DNA of 64,000 nucleotides from Secundilactobacillus silagincola (GTDB taxonomy: Bacteria; Bacillota; Bacilli; Lactobacillales; Lactobacillaceae): the NCBI RefSeq assembly GCF_002583405.1, contig NZ_BCMJ01000003.1, positions 62,001-126,000 of the forward strand, given 5' to 3'. The position numbers were made by a program, and so were the translations under genes. Below the pieces are notes generated by a model that worked only from the letters and a program-made list of their open reading frames with translations, did not search any database and was not told the origin of the DNA. Position 1 is the stretch's first letter; each line of letters opens with the position of its first letter. This document shows positions 1 through 8,523 of this stretch, in pieces.

Positions 1-1
1 T

Positions 2-244
2 TTAAGCGGCACGGGAGTTGGACCACTGTTTAAGACTGAAATGGAAGAAATTTTGCCGTATACTAAACAAACCAAATTTGACACGCAGGACGCGTCAACG
101 TTGGCGAAGGCTTCGAAATCAGATAATAATTTCTGGGATAACGTCCAACAGGGCGCAGGAAGCGTCGGAGATCAGATTCAACAGGGTGCCAATAACGCTG
201 CGAACACCGTTAAAAAGTGGTGGCAGAGTACGTTTGGACAATAG
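2..244 (+). CDS. C-terminal end of a class A penicillin-binding protein (partial)
   Basis: The reading frame is open from the window edge (frame of position 2) and stops at 242-244, so only about 80 C-terminal residues are present. They begin SGTGVGPLFKTEME, followed by LPYTKQTKF and a Gln/Asn-rich amphipathic tail ending in KKWWQSTFGQ. From memory, the GTGVGPLFKTEM stretch resembles the end of the PBP1A/2A-type glycosyltransferase/transpeptidases of lactobacilli, and a PBP2A gene commonly sits upstream of the YlbF/YheA-yhaO-yhaN cluster that follows here. No catalytic motif is inside the window, so the call rests on this resemblance and on synteny. The tail after the transpeptidase domain would lie outside the membrane. 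Confidence 0.55.
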   Translation, partial: LSGTGVGPLFKTEMEEILPYTKQTKFDTQDASTLAKASKSDNNFWDNVQQGAGSVGDQIQQGANNAANTVKKWWQSTFGQ

Positions 245-263
245 AGTGTGTAGTAAGGCGTTT

Positions 264-342
264 AGAGACCGGAGTATAGTGAAGCCCCACCATAAACCAT
301 GAACTTGGGTTTGTGGTGGGGCTTCACTATATGCAGGTCTCT
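264..342. repeat. Long imperfect hairpin downstream of the PBP gene
   Basis: A 24-bp inner stem (275-298 pairs with 308-331, one G-U pair on the plus strand) closes a 9-nt loop. It is followed by a small internal loop and a 7-bp outer stem (AGAGACC 264-270 with GGTCTCT 336-342). There is no T-run after it on either strand, so it is not a classical intrinsic terminator. Its architecture matches the hairpin at 46207-46310. It may be an RNA processing or stability element, a small structured RNA, or a MITE-like repeat. Confidence 0.7.
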
Positions 343-489
343 GCCGCACGACACACGTTTAGAGAAAAATAAACAGACGTTGGAAATGTTTAACCGTTAA
401 AAACTCACCCTCAAACTCACACAGCGTTCTTTCCCCCTCTAACATTTCATGATACAATATGAAAGTATTGAAGACAGGAGGATGCTTTT

Positions 490-831
490 ATGGCAGACAT
501 TTTAAAAACCGCTGGTGAGTTACGCGATGAGTTAGCTAGTTCTGACGAATTCACAGCTTTACAAAATTCTTATAACAAGATGAAGGCTGATGCAGAGGCC
601 TATGATTTGTTCAAACAATTTCAGGGACTGCAGTTGAAGTTACAGCAAAAACAAATGCAGGGACAACAGCCTGATGAAGATGAGATGAAGCAGGCACAGG
701 ACCTTGCCGGAAAAGTTAGGGACAAGGACGCCATTAAAGATTTGATGGACAAAGAAAAAGACGTCAACCAGTTATTGGCTAAATTAAACAGCGAAATTAC
801 AAAACCAATCCAAGCCCTGTACGAAAACTAA
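490..831 (+). CDS. YlbF/YmcA family protein (YheA-like)
   Basis: This 113-residue cytoplasmic protein is rich in Gln, Lys, Asp and Glu, has no membrane segment, and is predicted to be almost wholly helical (for example FKQFQGLQLKLQQKQMQGQQ, about residues 41-60). Size and the central amphipathic helices fit the Com_YlbF family. In Bacillus subtilis, YlbF and YmcA form a complex with YaaT that affects RNase Y-dependent mRNA maturation; the YheA branch has no defined role. A good GGAGG site (477-481) lies 8 nt before the ATG, and a TACAAT -10 hexamer is seen at 453-458 without a clear -35. A terminator follows at 862-895, so it may be a single-gene transcript ahead of yhaO. Confidence 0.8.
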   Translation: MADILKTAGELRDELASSDEFTALQNSYNKMKADAEAYDLFKQFQGLQLKLQQKQMQGQQPDEDEMKQAQDLAGKVRDKDAIKDLMDKEKDVNQLLAKLNSEITKPIQALYEN

Positions 832-861
832 AACAGGCGTTTAATCGTTGGTTAATAGATC

Positions 862-895
862 AAAAACGTCGAAGATTTTTCTTCGGCGTTTTTTT
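862..895 (+). terminator. Intrinsic terminator after the YlbF-family gene
   Basis: AAAACGTCGAAG pairs with CTTCGGCGTTTT around a short T-rich loop and runs into a 7-T tract. The T tract directly abuts the AGGAG ribosome binding site of yhaO. Confidence 0.8.
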
Positions 896-909
896 AGGAG
901 TTGACGACT

Positions 910-2139
910 GTGAAATTTATTCATGCAGCAGATTTACATTTAGACAGTCCTTTTGAAGGTTTGCAGCGATTACCCAAAGCGTTGTGGCAGCAAATTCACG
1001 AAGCACCGTTCAATGCCACTAAAACAATGGTAAACGATGCAATCAAACAAAAAGTAGACTTTGTATTATTAGTGGGTGACTTATTTGACCGTGAAACGCA
1101 GAGTGTTCAAGCTCAGGTGTTTTTAAATGAACAATTGCAGCGTCTGGTAGATGCAGGCATCACTGTTTTTGTTTCATTTGGTAATCACGATTATTTGACG
1201 GGGGATCAGCAGCTTGATTTGCCTGACGGTGTCACTGTTTTTGGCAGTGACGTGACCACTAAAACATTGACAGCTGCAGATCATACCCGAGTTGCTATCA
1301 GCGGCTTTAGTTATGCTGACCGATGGCTGGAGCAAGACGTTGTCCCGCAGTTTCCAGAACGCGGATCCGTTGACTTTCAAATCGGCATGTTGCATGGGGC
1401 GGTTAAGCAAGGTAGCACTAATCATTACGCGCCATTTACGGTCAGTGAACTGTCGGCGACGCATTACGATTACTGGGCATTAGGTCATATACATAAACCC
1501 AGCGTACTAACTAAGACCCCCCCTGTAGTCTACGCTGGTACCATTCAGGGTCGTCATAAACTGGAAACCGGTGAACATGGTTACCAGCTCGTGACCAGCC
1601 AAGAAAAACGTCTGCAGAGCCAATTTGTGCCCGTTGATCAAGTTCGATGGTCGTCACTAACTCTGGCAGTGGATGAGAATACAACGGATACCAGTCTGAT
1701 TGAAGCCGTACGAACAGCATTGACGCAGCGAAAAGCGACTGTGTTCGAATTAATTGATTTAAGACTAACCGGGATTGAAAAATTGTCTGCTAGTATGCTG
1801 AGCCGGTTAAACGATGGTACCTGGCTTGAGCGGTTTGACCAAACTCAGAAAAAAGGTTATCGCCAATATCAAGCTTGGGTCTATGAAGTTAATGTGTTGC
1901 CAACTAGTCGGCCAGTACAGTATGCAAAACTAGACGCTGAATATTGGCAAGATGCCCAGAAAACAGTCTTTACGCAAGATAACGTGGAGATGACTGCTGG
2001 TAAACTCATGCAGTATTCGTTTATTGCAGACCATTTGCGTAATCCAGAAACCACGGGTCATTTGACTGATTGGGCCAAAAACGAACTTTTAGCCCAATCC
2101 CGTTTGGAGGAAGAAAACGATGCAGATCAAGACGATTAA
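910..2139 (+). CDS. yhaO: SbcD-like metallophosphoesterase YhaO
   Basis: This 409-residue calcineurin-like phosphoesterase of the DNA repair exonuclease SbcD/Mre11 superfamily has all five metal-ligand motifs: D8-x-H10, GDLFD (D57), GNHD (N92, H93), H162 in LHG, and GHIH (H193, H195). It most likely forms a nuclease-ATPase complex with YhaN, encoded immediately downstream with a 20-nt overlap. The frame is open from a TTG at 901, but that codon touches the AGGAG at 896-900. The GTG at 910 has 9 nt of spacing and gives the usual MKFIHAADLHLDSPF start, so 910 was chosen. Substrate and exact polarity cannot be read from sequence. Confidence 0.9.
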   Translation: MKFIHAADLHLDSPFEGLQRLPKALWQQIHEAPFNATKTMVNDAIKQKVDFVLLVGDLFDRETQSVQAQVFLNEQLQRLVDAGITVFVSFGNHDYLTGDQQLDLPDGVTVFGSDVTTKTLTAADHTRVAISGFSYADRWLEQDVVPQFPERGSVDFQIGMLHGAVKQGSTNHYAPFTVSELSATHYDYWALGHIHKPSVLTKTPPVVYAGTIQGRHKLETGEHGYQLVTSQEKRLQSQFVPVDQVRWSSLTLAVDENTTDTSLIEAVRTALTQRKATVFELIDLRLTGIEKLSASMLSRLNDGTWLERFDQTQKKGYRQYQAWVYEVNVLPTSRPVQYAKLDAEYWQDAQKTVFTQDNVEMTAGKLMQYSFIADHLRNPETTGHLTDWAKNELLAQSRLEEENDADQDD

Positions 2140-4774
2140 AATCTACGGGTTCGGTAAGTTTCATGATACAACCATTGACCTGTCGAAGCGTTTTTCACTC
2201 CTGTATGGTGAAAATGAGGCTGGAAAATCGACTTTAGTTGCTTTCATTTCCAGTATGTTGTTCGGGTTTGAAACTGCAAAACACCGTTACGCGATGTATC
2301 AGCCTAAGCAAGGGTCGCAATATGGCGGTGAACTTTATTTTAACCATAATCAAAATGATTATTGGTTAAAACGAGTGGATGGTACTCACGGTGGTAAAGT
2401 GACCTTCCGTAATTTAACCACTAATACGCCCTTATCTAAGGAAGATCTCACGCAGTTATTGCAGCCCTTAAATAAGGAATTATTTTACCAAATTTTTTGC
2501 TTTGGCGAACGGGAGCTGCAGGCCGTTTTCGACTTGAACCGCTTTGATTTAGTGAAGCGAATCCAGCGAATTGGCGCCATTGGCAGTGAAAACTGGATTG
2601 GATTAACGCAGGAGCTAACTGCTTCGGCTGGGGAGTTATATAAACCTCGCGGCCGAGTTCAGCCACTAGTACGATTATTGCGGGAATACGATGAAATGGC
2701 TGATAAAATTGAAACGGCCAAAACTCAGTTCCAACAGTATCAGACATTACAAGTCGACGCGCAAAGAACGGCTAAAACACTGTCGAAAATTCAACAGCAA
2801 CTTGAAAAGCTCAGGGATCAACAGAATCAATATCAGCGTTTAATTAAGCTCTATCCACAATATCAGCAACTAAAAAACAGTTCACCAGTTCAAACAACCA
2901 TGTTAATCAGTCGTACCGACTGGCAGAAGGCTACACAACTGGCAACGGCTATCAGACAATTGAAACAAGATTTAGCTGCTCAAGAAGTAACGATTAAGCA
3001 GCAGCGTCAGGCACACATGCCCAGCGAAGCACAGCAATTTTATATCAGTCATCAACAGCAAATTGATCAGTTGAGTGCCCAGATGCCAGCCATGGAACAA
3101 CTGGAACAGCGACAACAGCAAAATGAAAATCAGCTTACGGCTGTAAAACAGCAGCTAGAAATATTAAGCCAGCAATATGGGGCTTCATTGGCCAACCTTA
3201 GAGTGTTAACACCCAGTGAACAGCAGCAAATTGAAGGATTGTTCGATCAGCAGCAACACTTAAGTATCGAACGGGATTCACGTGCTGATCAACGGCTGGA
3301 ACATCAAAAAACGTTTGAGCAGTTACGACAACAAGCAGATAAAGACTCGACTTCTGGAATGGATCTTAAGTGGTTGATTGGTGGCGTGGGTGTGGTATTG
3401 GTTGCTTTGTTTGTCCTAAGTGGTTTGGCACGGACGATTGGTGGCATCCTTGGTATGCTGATTGCGGGTTACGGTATTTTTAAACCGATTATTTCAGGGA
3501 ACCAGCAATCCGCTATTGATTCTCAAATGGCGCTGTTGTCGGCTCAGTTAGATCAAGATCGCCAGCAACTAGCCAGCCTAGATCAGCAGCTGATCGATGC
3601 TGATGCCCAAGTAACGCAGTTTGGTGCTGAACATCAACTGCAGGGGTTTGCACCAGAACGGTGGCTTGATTTACAAGCTGATATTGGTAAATTTCAAGCG
3701 GCTAAATCCCAGCAAATTCAGCTTCAGGAACAACAAAATCAGGTTAATCAAAATCTTCGTACCTTTTTGGCACAATGGCAATTTGCCGGTGAAATTATTA
3801 GTTTGGGAGGCAGTCAGGCTTATCAATTGCAGCAAATTCATCAATTCTTGTCGGAGAGGCGCGATGAAGGTCAGAAACTGCAGTGGGCAAACGAGTCATT
3901 GACCGCTAGTACACAACGCCAAACGAAGCTTCAACAGCAGTTAGATGAGCAGCAGGCCGCGTTAAGTCAATTATTGGTCCAGTACCACCTTGCAACATTT
4001 GCTGAATTTGAGCGCCAGTACCAGCAAGATCAGGCAACTGCTGAACAGGATCAGCGATTGAGTGTCCTGAATGCTCAGTTAACGCAGGCTGACAGAGAAA
4101 TTCTGGATGACACTGAGTCTTTAGCAGCATTGGAGCAATTCAGCCAGAGTATCCAGACTCAAACCACTCTCAAGCAGCAAAAACAAACCGACTTATTAAA
4201 TCAGTCCAGTCAGCAACACTATCAACTTGAACGCTTAGCATCCAGTGATAAGTATCAGAATTTACTCCAGCAGCAAGCTGATTTACAGGCGGAAATTCTT
4301 TCATTAACTGATGATTGGCTAACAAAGAAGCTTCTGATCAATTGGATCGATCAAACACTAATTAACGCGTCACAGGGACGTCAGCCGCAAATCATTAAGG
4401 TTGCTGAACAGTTCTTCCAAGAATTAACTGATGGTCGTTATAAGCAAATGGTATTTACTGATCAGACGGTTCAAGTTATCCGTCATGATGATTTGACCTT
4501 CGACGTGGGTGAATTGTCCAGTGGTACAGCAGAACAGTTATACGTCGCGTTACGGTTTGCGTTCACTAAAGTGATGGCAGATGTGATCGCGATGCCAATC
4601 ATCATTGATGATGCTTTTGTGAATTTTGATCGTCAGCGGACACAGTTAGCGTTGAAAATGCTAAGAAAATTAGCTCAAACAAGTCAGGTTATTTATTTAA
4701 CGGCGAACCACGATAATCTTGGGTTCGTAGATGAGAGTGAAGTCTATCGTTTGGATGCTGGAAAGTCAGTTTGA
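2120..4774 (+). CDS. yhaN: SbcC/Rad50-like ATPase YhaN with a membrane segment in the coiled coil
   Basis: This 884-residue ATPase has Walker A GENEAGKST (30-38), very long Gln-rich coiled-coil arms, an ABC-type signature LSSGTAEQ near residue 797, and a Walker B/D-loop IIIDDAFVNFD around 830-840. Unlike canonical SbcC, the middle holds two adjacent hydrophobic segments (about residues 418-452) instead of a CxxC zinc hook. That is the known layout of YhaN-type proteins and suggests membrane tethering of the arms. The GGAGG at 2106-2110 gives 9-nt spacing to the ATG inside the end of yhaO, pointing to coupled translation and a YhaO-YhaN complex. Confidence 0.9.
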   Translation: MQIKTIKIYGFGKFHDTTIDLSKRFSLLYGENEAGKSTLVAFISSMLFGFETAKHRYAMYQPKQGSQYGGELYFNHNQNDYWLKRVDGTHGGKVTFRNLTTNTPLSKEDLTQLLQPLNKELFYQIFCFGERELQAVFDLNRFDLVKRIQRIGAIGSENWIGLTQELTASAGELYKPRGRVQPLVRLLREYDEMADKIETAKTQFQQYQTLQVDAQRTAKTLSKIQQQLEKLRDQQNQYQRLIKLYPQYQQLKNSSPVQTTMLISRTDWQKATQLATAIRQLKQDLAAQEVTIKQQRQAHMPSEAQQFYISHQQQIDQLSAQMPAMEQLEQRQQQNENQLTAVKQQLEILSQQYGASLANLRVLTPSEQQQIEGLFDQQQHLSIERDSRADQRLEHQKTFEQLRQQADKDSTSGMDLKWLIGGVGVVLVALFVLSGLARTIGGILGMLIAGYGIFKPIISGNQQSAIDSQMALLSAQLDQDRQQLASLDQQLIDADAQVTQFGAEHQLQGFAPERWLDLQADIGKFQAAKSQQIQLQEQQNQVNQNLRTFLAQWQFAGEIISLGGSQAYQLQQIHQFLSERRDEGQKLQWANESLTASTQRQTKLQQQLDEQQAALSQLLVQYHLATFAEFERQYQQDQATAEQDQRLSVLNAQLTQADREILDDTESLAALEQFSQSIQTQTTLKQQKQTDLLNQSSQQHYQLERLASSDKYQNLLQQQADLQAEILSLTDDWLTKKLLINWIDQTLINASQGRQPQIIKVAEQFFQELTDGRYKQMVFTDQTVQVIRHDDLTFDVGELSSGTAEQLYVALRFAFTKVMADVIAMPIIIDDAFVNFDRQRTQLALKMLRKLAQTSQVIYLTANHDNLGFVDESEVYRLDAGKSV

Positions 4775-4811
4775 AAAACTGTAGAATTAGTGTAAATAAG
4801 GGGGATTAACC

Positions 4812-5789
4812 ATGGCAGAAAAACAATTAATGGCTTACGCAGTTGGTGAACAGATGAATCTGATGGCGCTCCTGAAAAACGTGAACGTTCGGGTGGCTAA
4901 AAATGGTAAGCAGTACCTTGATCTGACATTTGAAGATCAGTCTGGTGAGATCACTGGTAAGTTTTGGGATGCCAGCACTGCTGATATTGAGCGTTATAAA
5001 GCGGGTCGGGTGGTTCGGCTGGCCGGTAAACGGGAGAATTACCAGGGTTCCCCACAGGTTAAGATTGGTTCTTTAAGATTGGCAAACGCGGATGAACCCA
5101 ATGATCCCAATGAGTTTGTGGTTCATGCGCCAATGAAAGCTAGCGAAATGGAAGACGAATTAAATCAGGTGGTATTTGAGATCACCAACCAGGTCTGGAA
5201 CCGTATCGTTCGCTACTTAATCGCTAAGCATCGTGATGCTTTCTTTACGTATCCGGCTGCCAAACATAATCACCACGCGTTTCAAGGTGGGCTGGCATAC
5301 CATACGCTGTCGATTCTGCGATTGGCGCACAGCGTGGTCAATCAGTATCCATCGATCAATGCACCGTTGCTGTATGCGGGCGCCATATTGCACGATCTTG
5401 GAAAAGTGATTGAGCTGTCCGGCCCCGTTTCTACTCAATACACGGTGGAGGGAAATTTGCTGGGCCATATTAGTATTGTGGATGGTGAGATTGTTTCTGC
5501 CTGCAACGAACTTAAATTCGATTTAAATAACGAAGATGTCGTTTTACTTAGACACATGATTTTAGCTCATCACGGCTTGTTGGAGTATGGTTCGCCAGTT
5601 CGGCCACGTCTATTAGAAGCCGAAATTTTGCACCAATTGGATGAACTGGATGCTTCAATCATGATGGTGACTAACGCAGTAGAAAAGACAACGCCAGGCG
5701 AATTCGGTGAACGGTTATTTGCCATGGATGGCCGTTCATTTTATCGGCCGAATCAGCCACAAGTTGGCGGTCAAGAGGATCAAAAATAA
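4812..5789 (+). CDS. yhaM: 3'-5' exoribonuclease YhaM
   Basis: This 325-residue protein has an N-terminal OB-fold nucleic-acid-binding region (about 10-95) and a C-terminal HD domain (HNHHAFQGG 152-160, H164, H194-D195). This is the composition of YhaM, a Mn-dependent 3'-5' exoribonuclease found in Gram-positive bacteria and implicated in RNA turnover. The neighbouring yhaO-yhaN pair upstream matches the B. subtilis arrangement. AAGGGGGA upstream of the ATG gives good spacing. The gene ends just before a strong bidirectional terminator shared with the convergent prsA. Confidence 0.93.
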   Translation: MAEKQLMAYAVGEQMNLMALLKNVNVRVAKNGKQYLDLTFEDQSGEITGKFWDASTADIERYKAGRVVRLAGKRENYQGSPQVKIGSLRLANADEPNDPNEFVVHAPMKASEMEDELNQVVFEITNQVWNRIVRYLIAKHRDAFFTYPAAKHNHHAFQGGLAYHTLSILRLAHSVVNQYPSINAPLLYAGAILHDLGKVIELSGPVSTQYTVEGNLLGHISIVDGEIVSACNELKFDLNNEDVVLLRHMILAHHGLLEYGSPVRPRLLEAEILHQLDELDASIMMVTNAVEKTTPGEFGERLFAMDGRSFYRPNQPQVGGQEDQK

Positions 5790-5798
5790 CTCAAAACA

Positions 5799-5845
5799 AA
5801 AAGGATTGAAATTCCTGATTTTCGTCAGGGATTTCAATCCTTTTT
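5799..5845. terminator. Bidirectional terminator between yhaM and prsA
   Basis: AAAAGGATTGAAATTCCTGA pairs with TCAGGGATTTCAATCCTTTT around a 6-nt loop, with an A tract on the left and T tract on the right. It can therefore serve both convergent genes. Confidence 0.9.
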
Positions 5846-5866
5846 AATACTTTGGTTAAAGCAGAA

Positions 5867-6757
5867 TTACTTACTGCTCTTTGATGAACTGCTTGAAGTC
5901 AAGTAGTCAGCAAGAACGTTTTGTAATTGACTGTCCTTAATTGAAACATTACCCTTCTTGAGCACCTTAGATACAACGCTCTTCAAGGTTGCGCTATCGT
6001 TCATACGCTTGTCATAGATTTGGTTCTTCAATTCAGTTTCGTGTTGCTTGTAAGTGCCCTTACCAGGATTGCTGTCCATCTTGATGACGTGATAGCCATA
6101 AGAAGTCTTAACAGGCGTCTTGGTGTATTGGTTAGTCTTCAACTTGAAGGCAGCCTTCTTAAAGGTTGAGTCCAACTGAGTATCGGTGTTATCGAATGGA
6201 TCTAACTTACCACCCTTGTTCTTAGTAGCACTGTCAGTAGAGTACTTCTTAGCTAATGAAGCGAAGCTCTTACCTTGGTTCAACTGCTTGATAACATTTT
6301 CAGCAGTTGATTTCTTAGAGACTAAGATGTGGGAAACAGTGACCTTTGGTTGGTAACTCTTAAATTGATCTTTAAGTTGGGCATCGGTAACTTTGGTATC
6401 AGCCTTAACAGCTTCCTTCAAAAGTAAGTTGCTTTTGATTTGCTGTTTCAATTGAGAAGCAGTCATACCGCTTTGCTGAAGAACAGAGTTGAATGATGAA
6501 CCATATTGCTTCTTGTAACTATTGTATTCTTTGGTAACGTCTGAATCTTTTACCTTGCTACCAAATTGCTTATCAAGCACTTTGTTCAAAATCATTTGCT
6601 GTAAGACTTGCTTACCGCTAGAAGTGTTCTTCAAGCTGCTGTAAAATTGACTTTCCGTAATTTTACCGCCTGAAGTGGTGGCAACTGTTTTGCTACCACA
6701 TGCTGCAAGGGTCAAGCTTAACATGACACCTGCAAGAGCAACGAACCATTTTTTCAT
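5867..6757 (-). CDS. prsA: PrsA-type extracellular foldase lipoprotein (peptidyl-prolyl isomerase)
   Basis: This 296-residue lipoprotein has a signal peptide [20 protein letters not shown] with the lipobox Cys at residue 20. A Lys/Ser/Thr/Gln-rich chaperone region flanks a parvulin-type PpiC domain (starting at VSHILVSKK and including a GGKLDPF-like segment and YGYHVIKM). The tail is a serine run ending SSSSSKSSK. PrsA helps fold exported proteins at the membrane-wall interface. The frame extends 6 codons upstream to an ATG at 6775, but the signal peptide begins at 6757 and neither site has a strong Shine-Dalgarno sequence. It ends at the shared terminator and sits in the yhaM-prsA-yhaH-hit-ecs order known from B. 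subtilis. Confidence 0.92.
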   Translation of the reverse strand: MKKWFVALAGVMLSLTLAACGSKTVATTSGGKITESQFYSSLKNTSSGKQVLQQMILNKVLDKQFGSKVKDSDVTKEYNSYKKQYGSSFNSVLQQSGMTASQLKQQIKSNLLLKEAVKADTKVTDAQLKDQFKSYQPKVTVSHILVSKKSTAENVIKQLNQGKSFASLAKKYSTDSATKNKGGKLDPFDNTDTQLDSTFKKAAFKLKTNQYTKTPVKTSYGYHVIKMDSNPGKGTYKQHETELKNQIYDKRMNDSATLKSVVSKVLKKGNVSIKDSQLQNVLADYLTSSSSSKSSK

Positions 6758-6877
6758 ATCTGAAAACACATCCATTTCTTTAGATTAGTTTCATCCCGTT
6801 GGGACATCTTACTTAATATAACATAAACTCAAAATAATTTTCAGCTGTAAAGGGAACTTAATAAAAATTGAATACTT

Positions 6878-7204
6878 CTATTTATTTGAGTCGGTGCTCT
6901 CTAGACCGGCTGCACGCTGATTAATCGCATCCAGATGTGGTTGAATTTTGAACTGAAACTGATCCACTGCCGATTCGATACTATCAATGGCTGGCTGTGC
7001 CTTTTTGAGTTCAGTTTGTAGATTCGCCAAACGTGATTGAACTACCGCGGCCTGTTGTCTAACGTTATTTAGCGCTGTCTTACGAGCCCGAACATGTTCA
7101 ACTGTTTCCTGAACAAAAGCCATGGGCGACTGCTGTTTACGGTAAAGGTGAACAGCTAACGAAGCACCAGCCGTGAATAAGGCACTGGTTAAAAATCGTT
7201 TCAT
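6878..7204 (-). CDS. YtxH/YhaH-like membrane-anchored coiled-coil protein
   Basis: This 108-residue protein has a short hydrophobic N-terminus (LTSALFTAGASLAVHL, residues 5-20) followed by a charged helical region rich in Gln, Ala and Glu (about 35-95) with likely coiled-coil character. Position between hit and prsA corresponds to yhaH in B. subtilis, a YtxH-domain protein of unknown or stress-related role. The ribosome binding site GAGGTGAT lies just before the ATG. It is 14 nt downstream of hit on the same strand, so the two are probably co-transcribed. Function is not known; the name rests on size, topology and context. Confidence 0.75.
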   Translation of the reverse strand: MKRFLTSALFTAGASLAVHLYRKQQSPMAFVQETVEHVRARKTALNNVRQQAAVVQSRLANLQTELKKAQPAIDSIESAVDQFQFKIQPHLDAINQRAAGLESTDSNK

Positions 7205-7218
7205 ATCATCACCTCAAA

Positions 7219-7656
7219 TTAAAATTGTGACTTGATGGCATTTTGAATATCGGTATAAGCTTTTTCATCATATTTGCTGGAATTATCCTTAAAGGTCATC
7301 CCGAAATCATCGTGGTCGGTGTAGCGAGGGATAAGGTGAATATGAGAATGAAAGACGGACTGATAAGCCACTTTACCGTTATTGTTCAAAATGTTAAGAC
7401 CTTTGATCTCAGGATTAGAGTTCTTCACGGCTCGAGCAATTGCGGGAATCTTACTGAAAACAGTGGCTGCCAAATCAGCGTCATAGGCAAAGATATCCGC
7501 AACGTGAGTCTTAGGTACAACTAAAGTATGGCCAGGGGTACCCTGTGAAATATCCAAAAAGGCTTTAACATCATCGTCTTCATAGACGGTGTAACTTGGA
7601 ACTTCACCCTTAATAATTTTGCAGAAAATACAATCATCATCATAGTTATGAACCAT
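7219..7656 (-). CDS. hit: HIT family nucleotide hydrolase
   Basis: This 145-residue histidine-triad protein has the active-site motif HSHIHLIPR, an N-terminal zinc-type CIFCKIIKGE segment and the conserved VYEDDDVKAFLDI strand. HIT hydrolases of the Hint branch cleave nucleoside phosphoramidates. The frame is open from 7680, but AAAGGAGG precedes the ATG at 7656 (MVHNYDDDCIFCK) with good spacing, so that start was chosen. It is divergent from ecsA, as in B. subtilis. Confidence 0.93.
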   Translation of the reverse strand: MVHNYDDDCIFCKIIKGEVPSYTVYEDDDVKAFLDISQGTPGHTLVVPKTHVADIFAYDADLAATVFSKIPAIARAVKNSNPEIKGLNILNNNGKVAYQSVFHSHIHLIPRYTDHDDFGMTFKDNSSKYDEKAYTDIQNAIKSQF

Positions 7657-7715
7657 TTTAAATCCTCCTTTAAAAATCATAAAAGTTACGTTAAGTATAA
7701 CGCATTATTCCAAAA

Positions 7716-7743
7716 TTCCATACACCCCGGCGTATGATATAAT
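7716..7743 (+). promoter_or_regulatory. Probable ecsAB promoter
   Basis: A TATAAT hexamer (7738-7743) is preceded at 16 nt by a weak TTCCAT (7716-7721). It lies about 40 nt before the ecsA start in the divergent hit/ecsA gap. Confidence 0.5.
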
Positions 7744-7785
7744 GAAAACAATTGACCAAAATTACAGAGAAATGAAGGGATGTTC

Positions 7786-8523
7786 ATGACGCTTCAGGTG
7801 ACCAAAGTTGTCGGCGGTTATTCACAAATACCCGTCTTAAAAGAAGTGACATTTGATGTTCAAGATGGCGAGCTTGTGGGCTTAATTGGACTGAATGGTG
7901 CGGGTAAATCAACCACGATCAATCACATTATTGGGCTGTTAACGCCCTTTAAGGGTGAAATCAAGATTAACGGACTTACCTTAAACGAAGATAAAAATGG
8001 CTATAAAAAACAAATTGCTTATATTCCAGAAACACCGATCCTTTATCAAGAATTAACGCTAAAAGAACATTTGGAAATGACCATGATGGCGTACAGCCTT
8101 GACCGTGATAAAGCTTGGCAAAAGGCCAATCATTTGCTGAGCATTTTCCGACTAGATAACAAGCTAGACTGGTTTCCAGCTAACTTTTCTAAGGGGATGA
8201 AGCAAAAGGTGATGATCGTGTGTGCCTTTATTACGGAAGCACCATTGTTCATCATTGACGAACCGTTCTTAGGGTTGGATCCATTGGCGGTACATGACCT
8301 GTTAAATTTGATTGACGAACAAAAGGCCAAGGGTGCCAGTGTGTTGATGTCAACTCACGTTTTGGACACCGCTGAAAAGTACTGCGACCGGTTTGTGTTG
8401 CTGCATGATGGCACAGTTAAAACGGAAGGGACCTTACCAGAGTTACGCCAAGCTCTGCCGGATGCGGGTGAATCCTTGGACGATATCTACATGTCAATGA
8501 CGAGGGCGGATCAGCATGAATAA
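7786..8523 (+). CDS. ecsA: ABC transporter ATP-binding protein EcsA
   Basis: This 245-residue ABC ATPase has Walker A GLNGAGKST (about 37-45), a signature FSKGMKQK, Walker B LFIIDEPFLGLD and a switch His in the STHVLDTAEK segment. With the overlapping ecsB it forms the Ecs exporter, which in bacilli and staphylococci affects secretion, regulated proteolysis and peptide homeostasis. The frame is open from an ATG at 7780, but that codon sits directly on the GAAGGG Shine-Dalgarno sequence. The ATG at 7786 has 6-nt spacing and was chosen. Confidence 0.93.
   Translation: MTLQVTKVVGGYSQIPVLKEVTFDVQDGELVGLIGLNGAGKSTTINHIIGLLTPFKGEIKINGLTLNEDKNGYKKQIAYIPETPILYQELTLKEHLEMTMMAYSLDRDKAWQKANHLLSIFRLDNKLDWFPANFSKGMKQKVMIVCAFITEAPLFIIDEPFLGLDPLAVHDLLNLIDEQKAKGASVLMSTHVLDTAEKYCDRFVLLHDGTVKTEGTLPELRQALPDAGESLDDIYMSMTRADQHE

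Noticed and set aside
264-342. Hairpin considered as intrinsic terminator of the PBP gene
   Set aside because: No T run follows on either strand; listed as a structural repeat instead.
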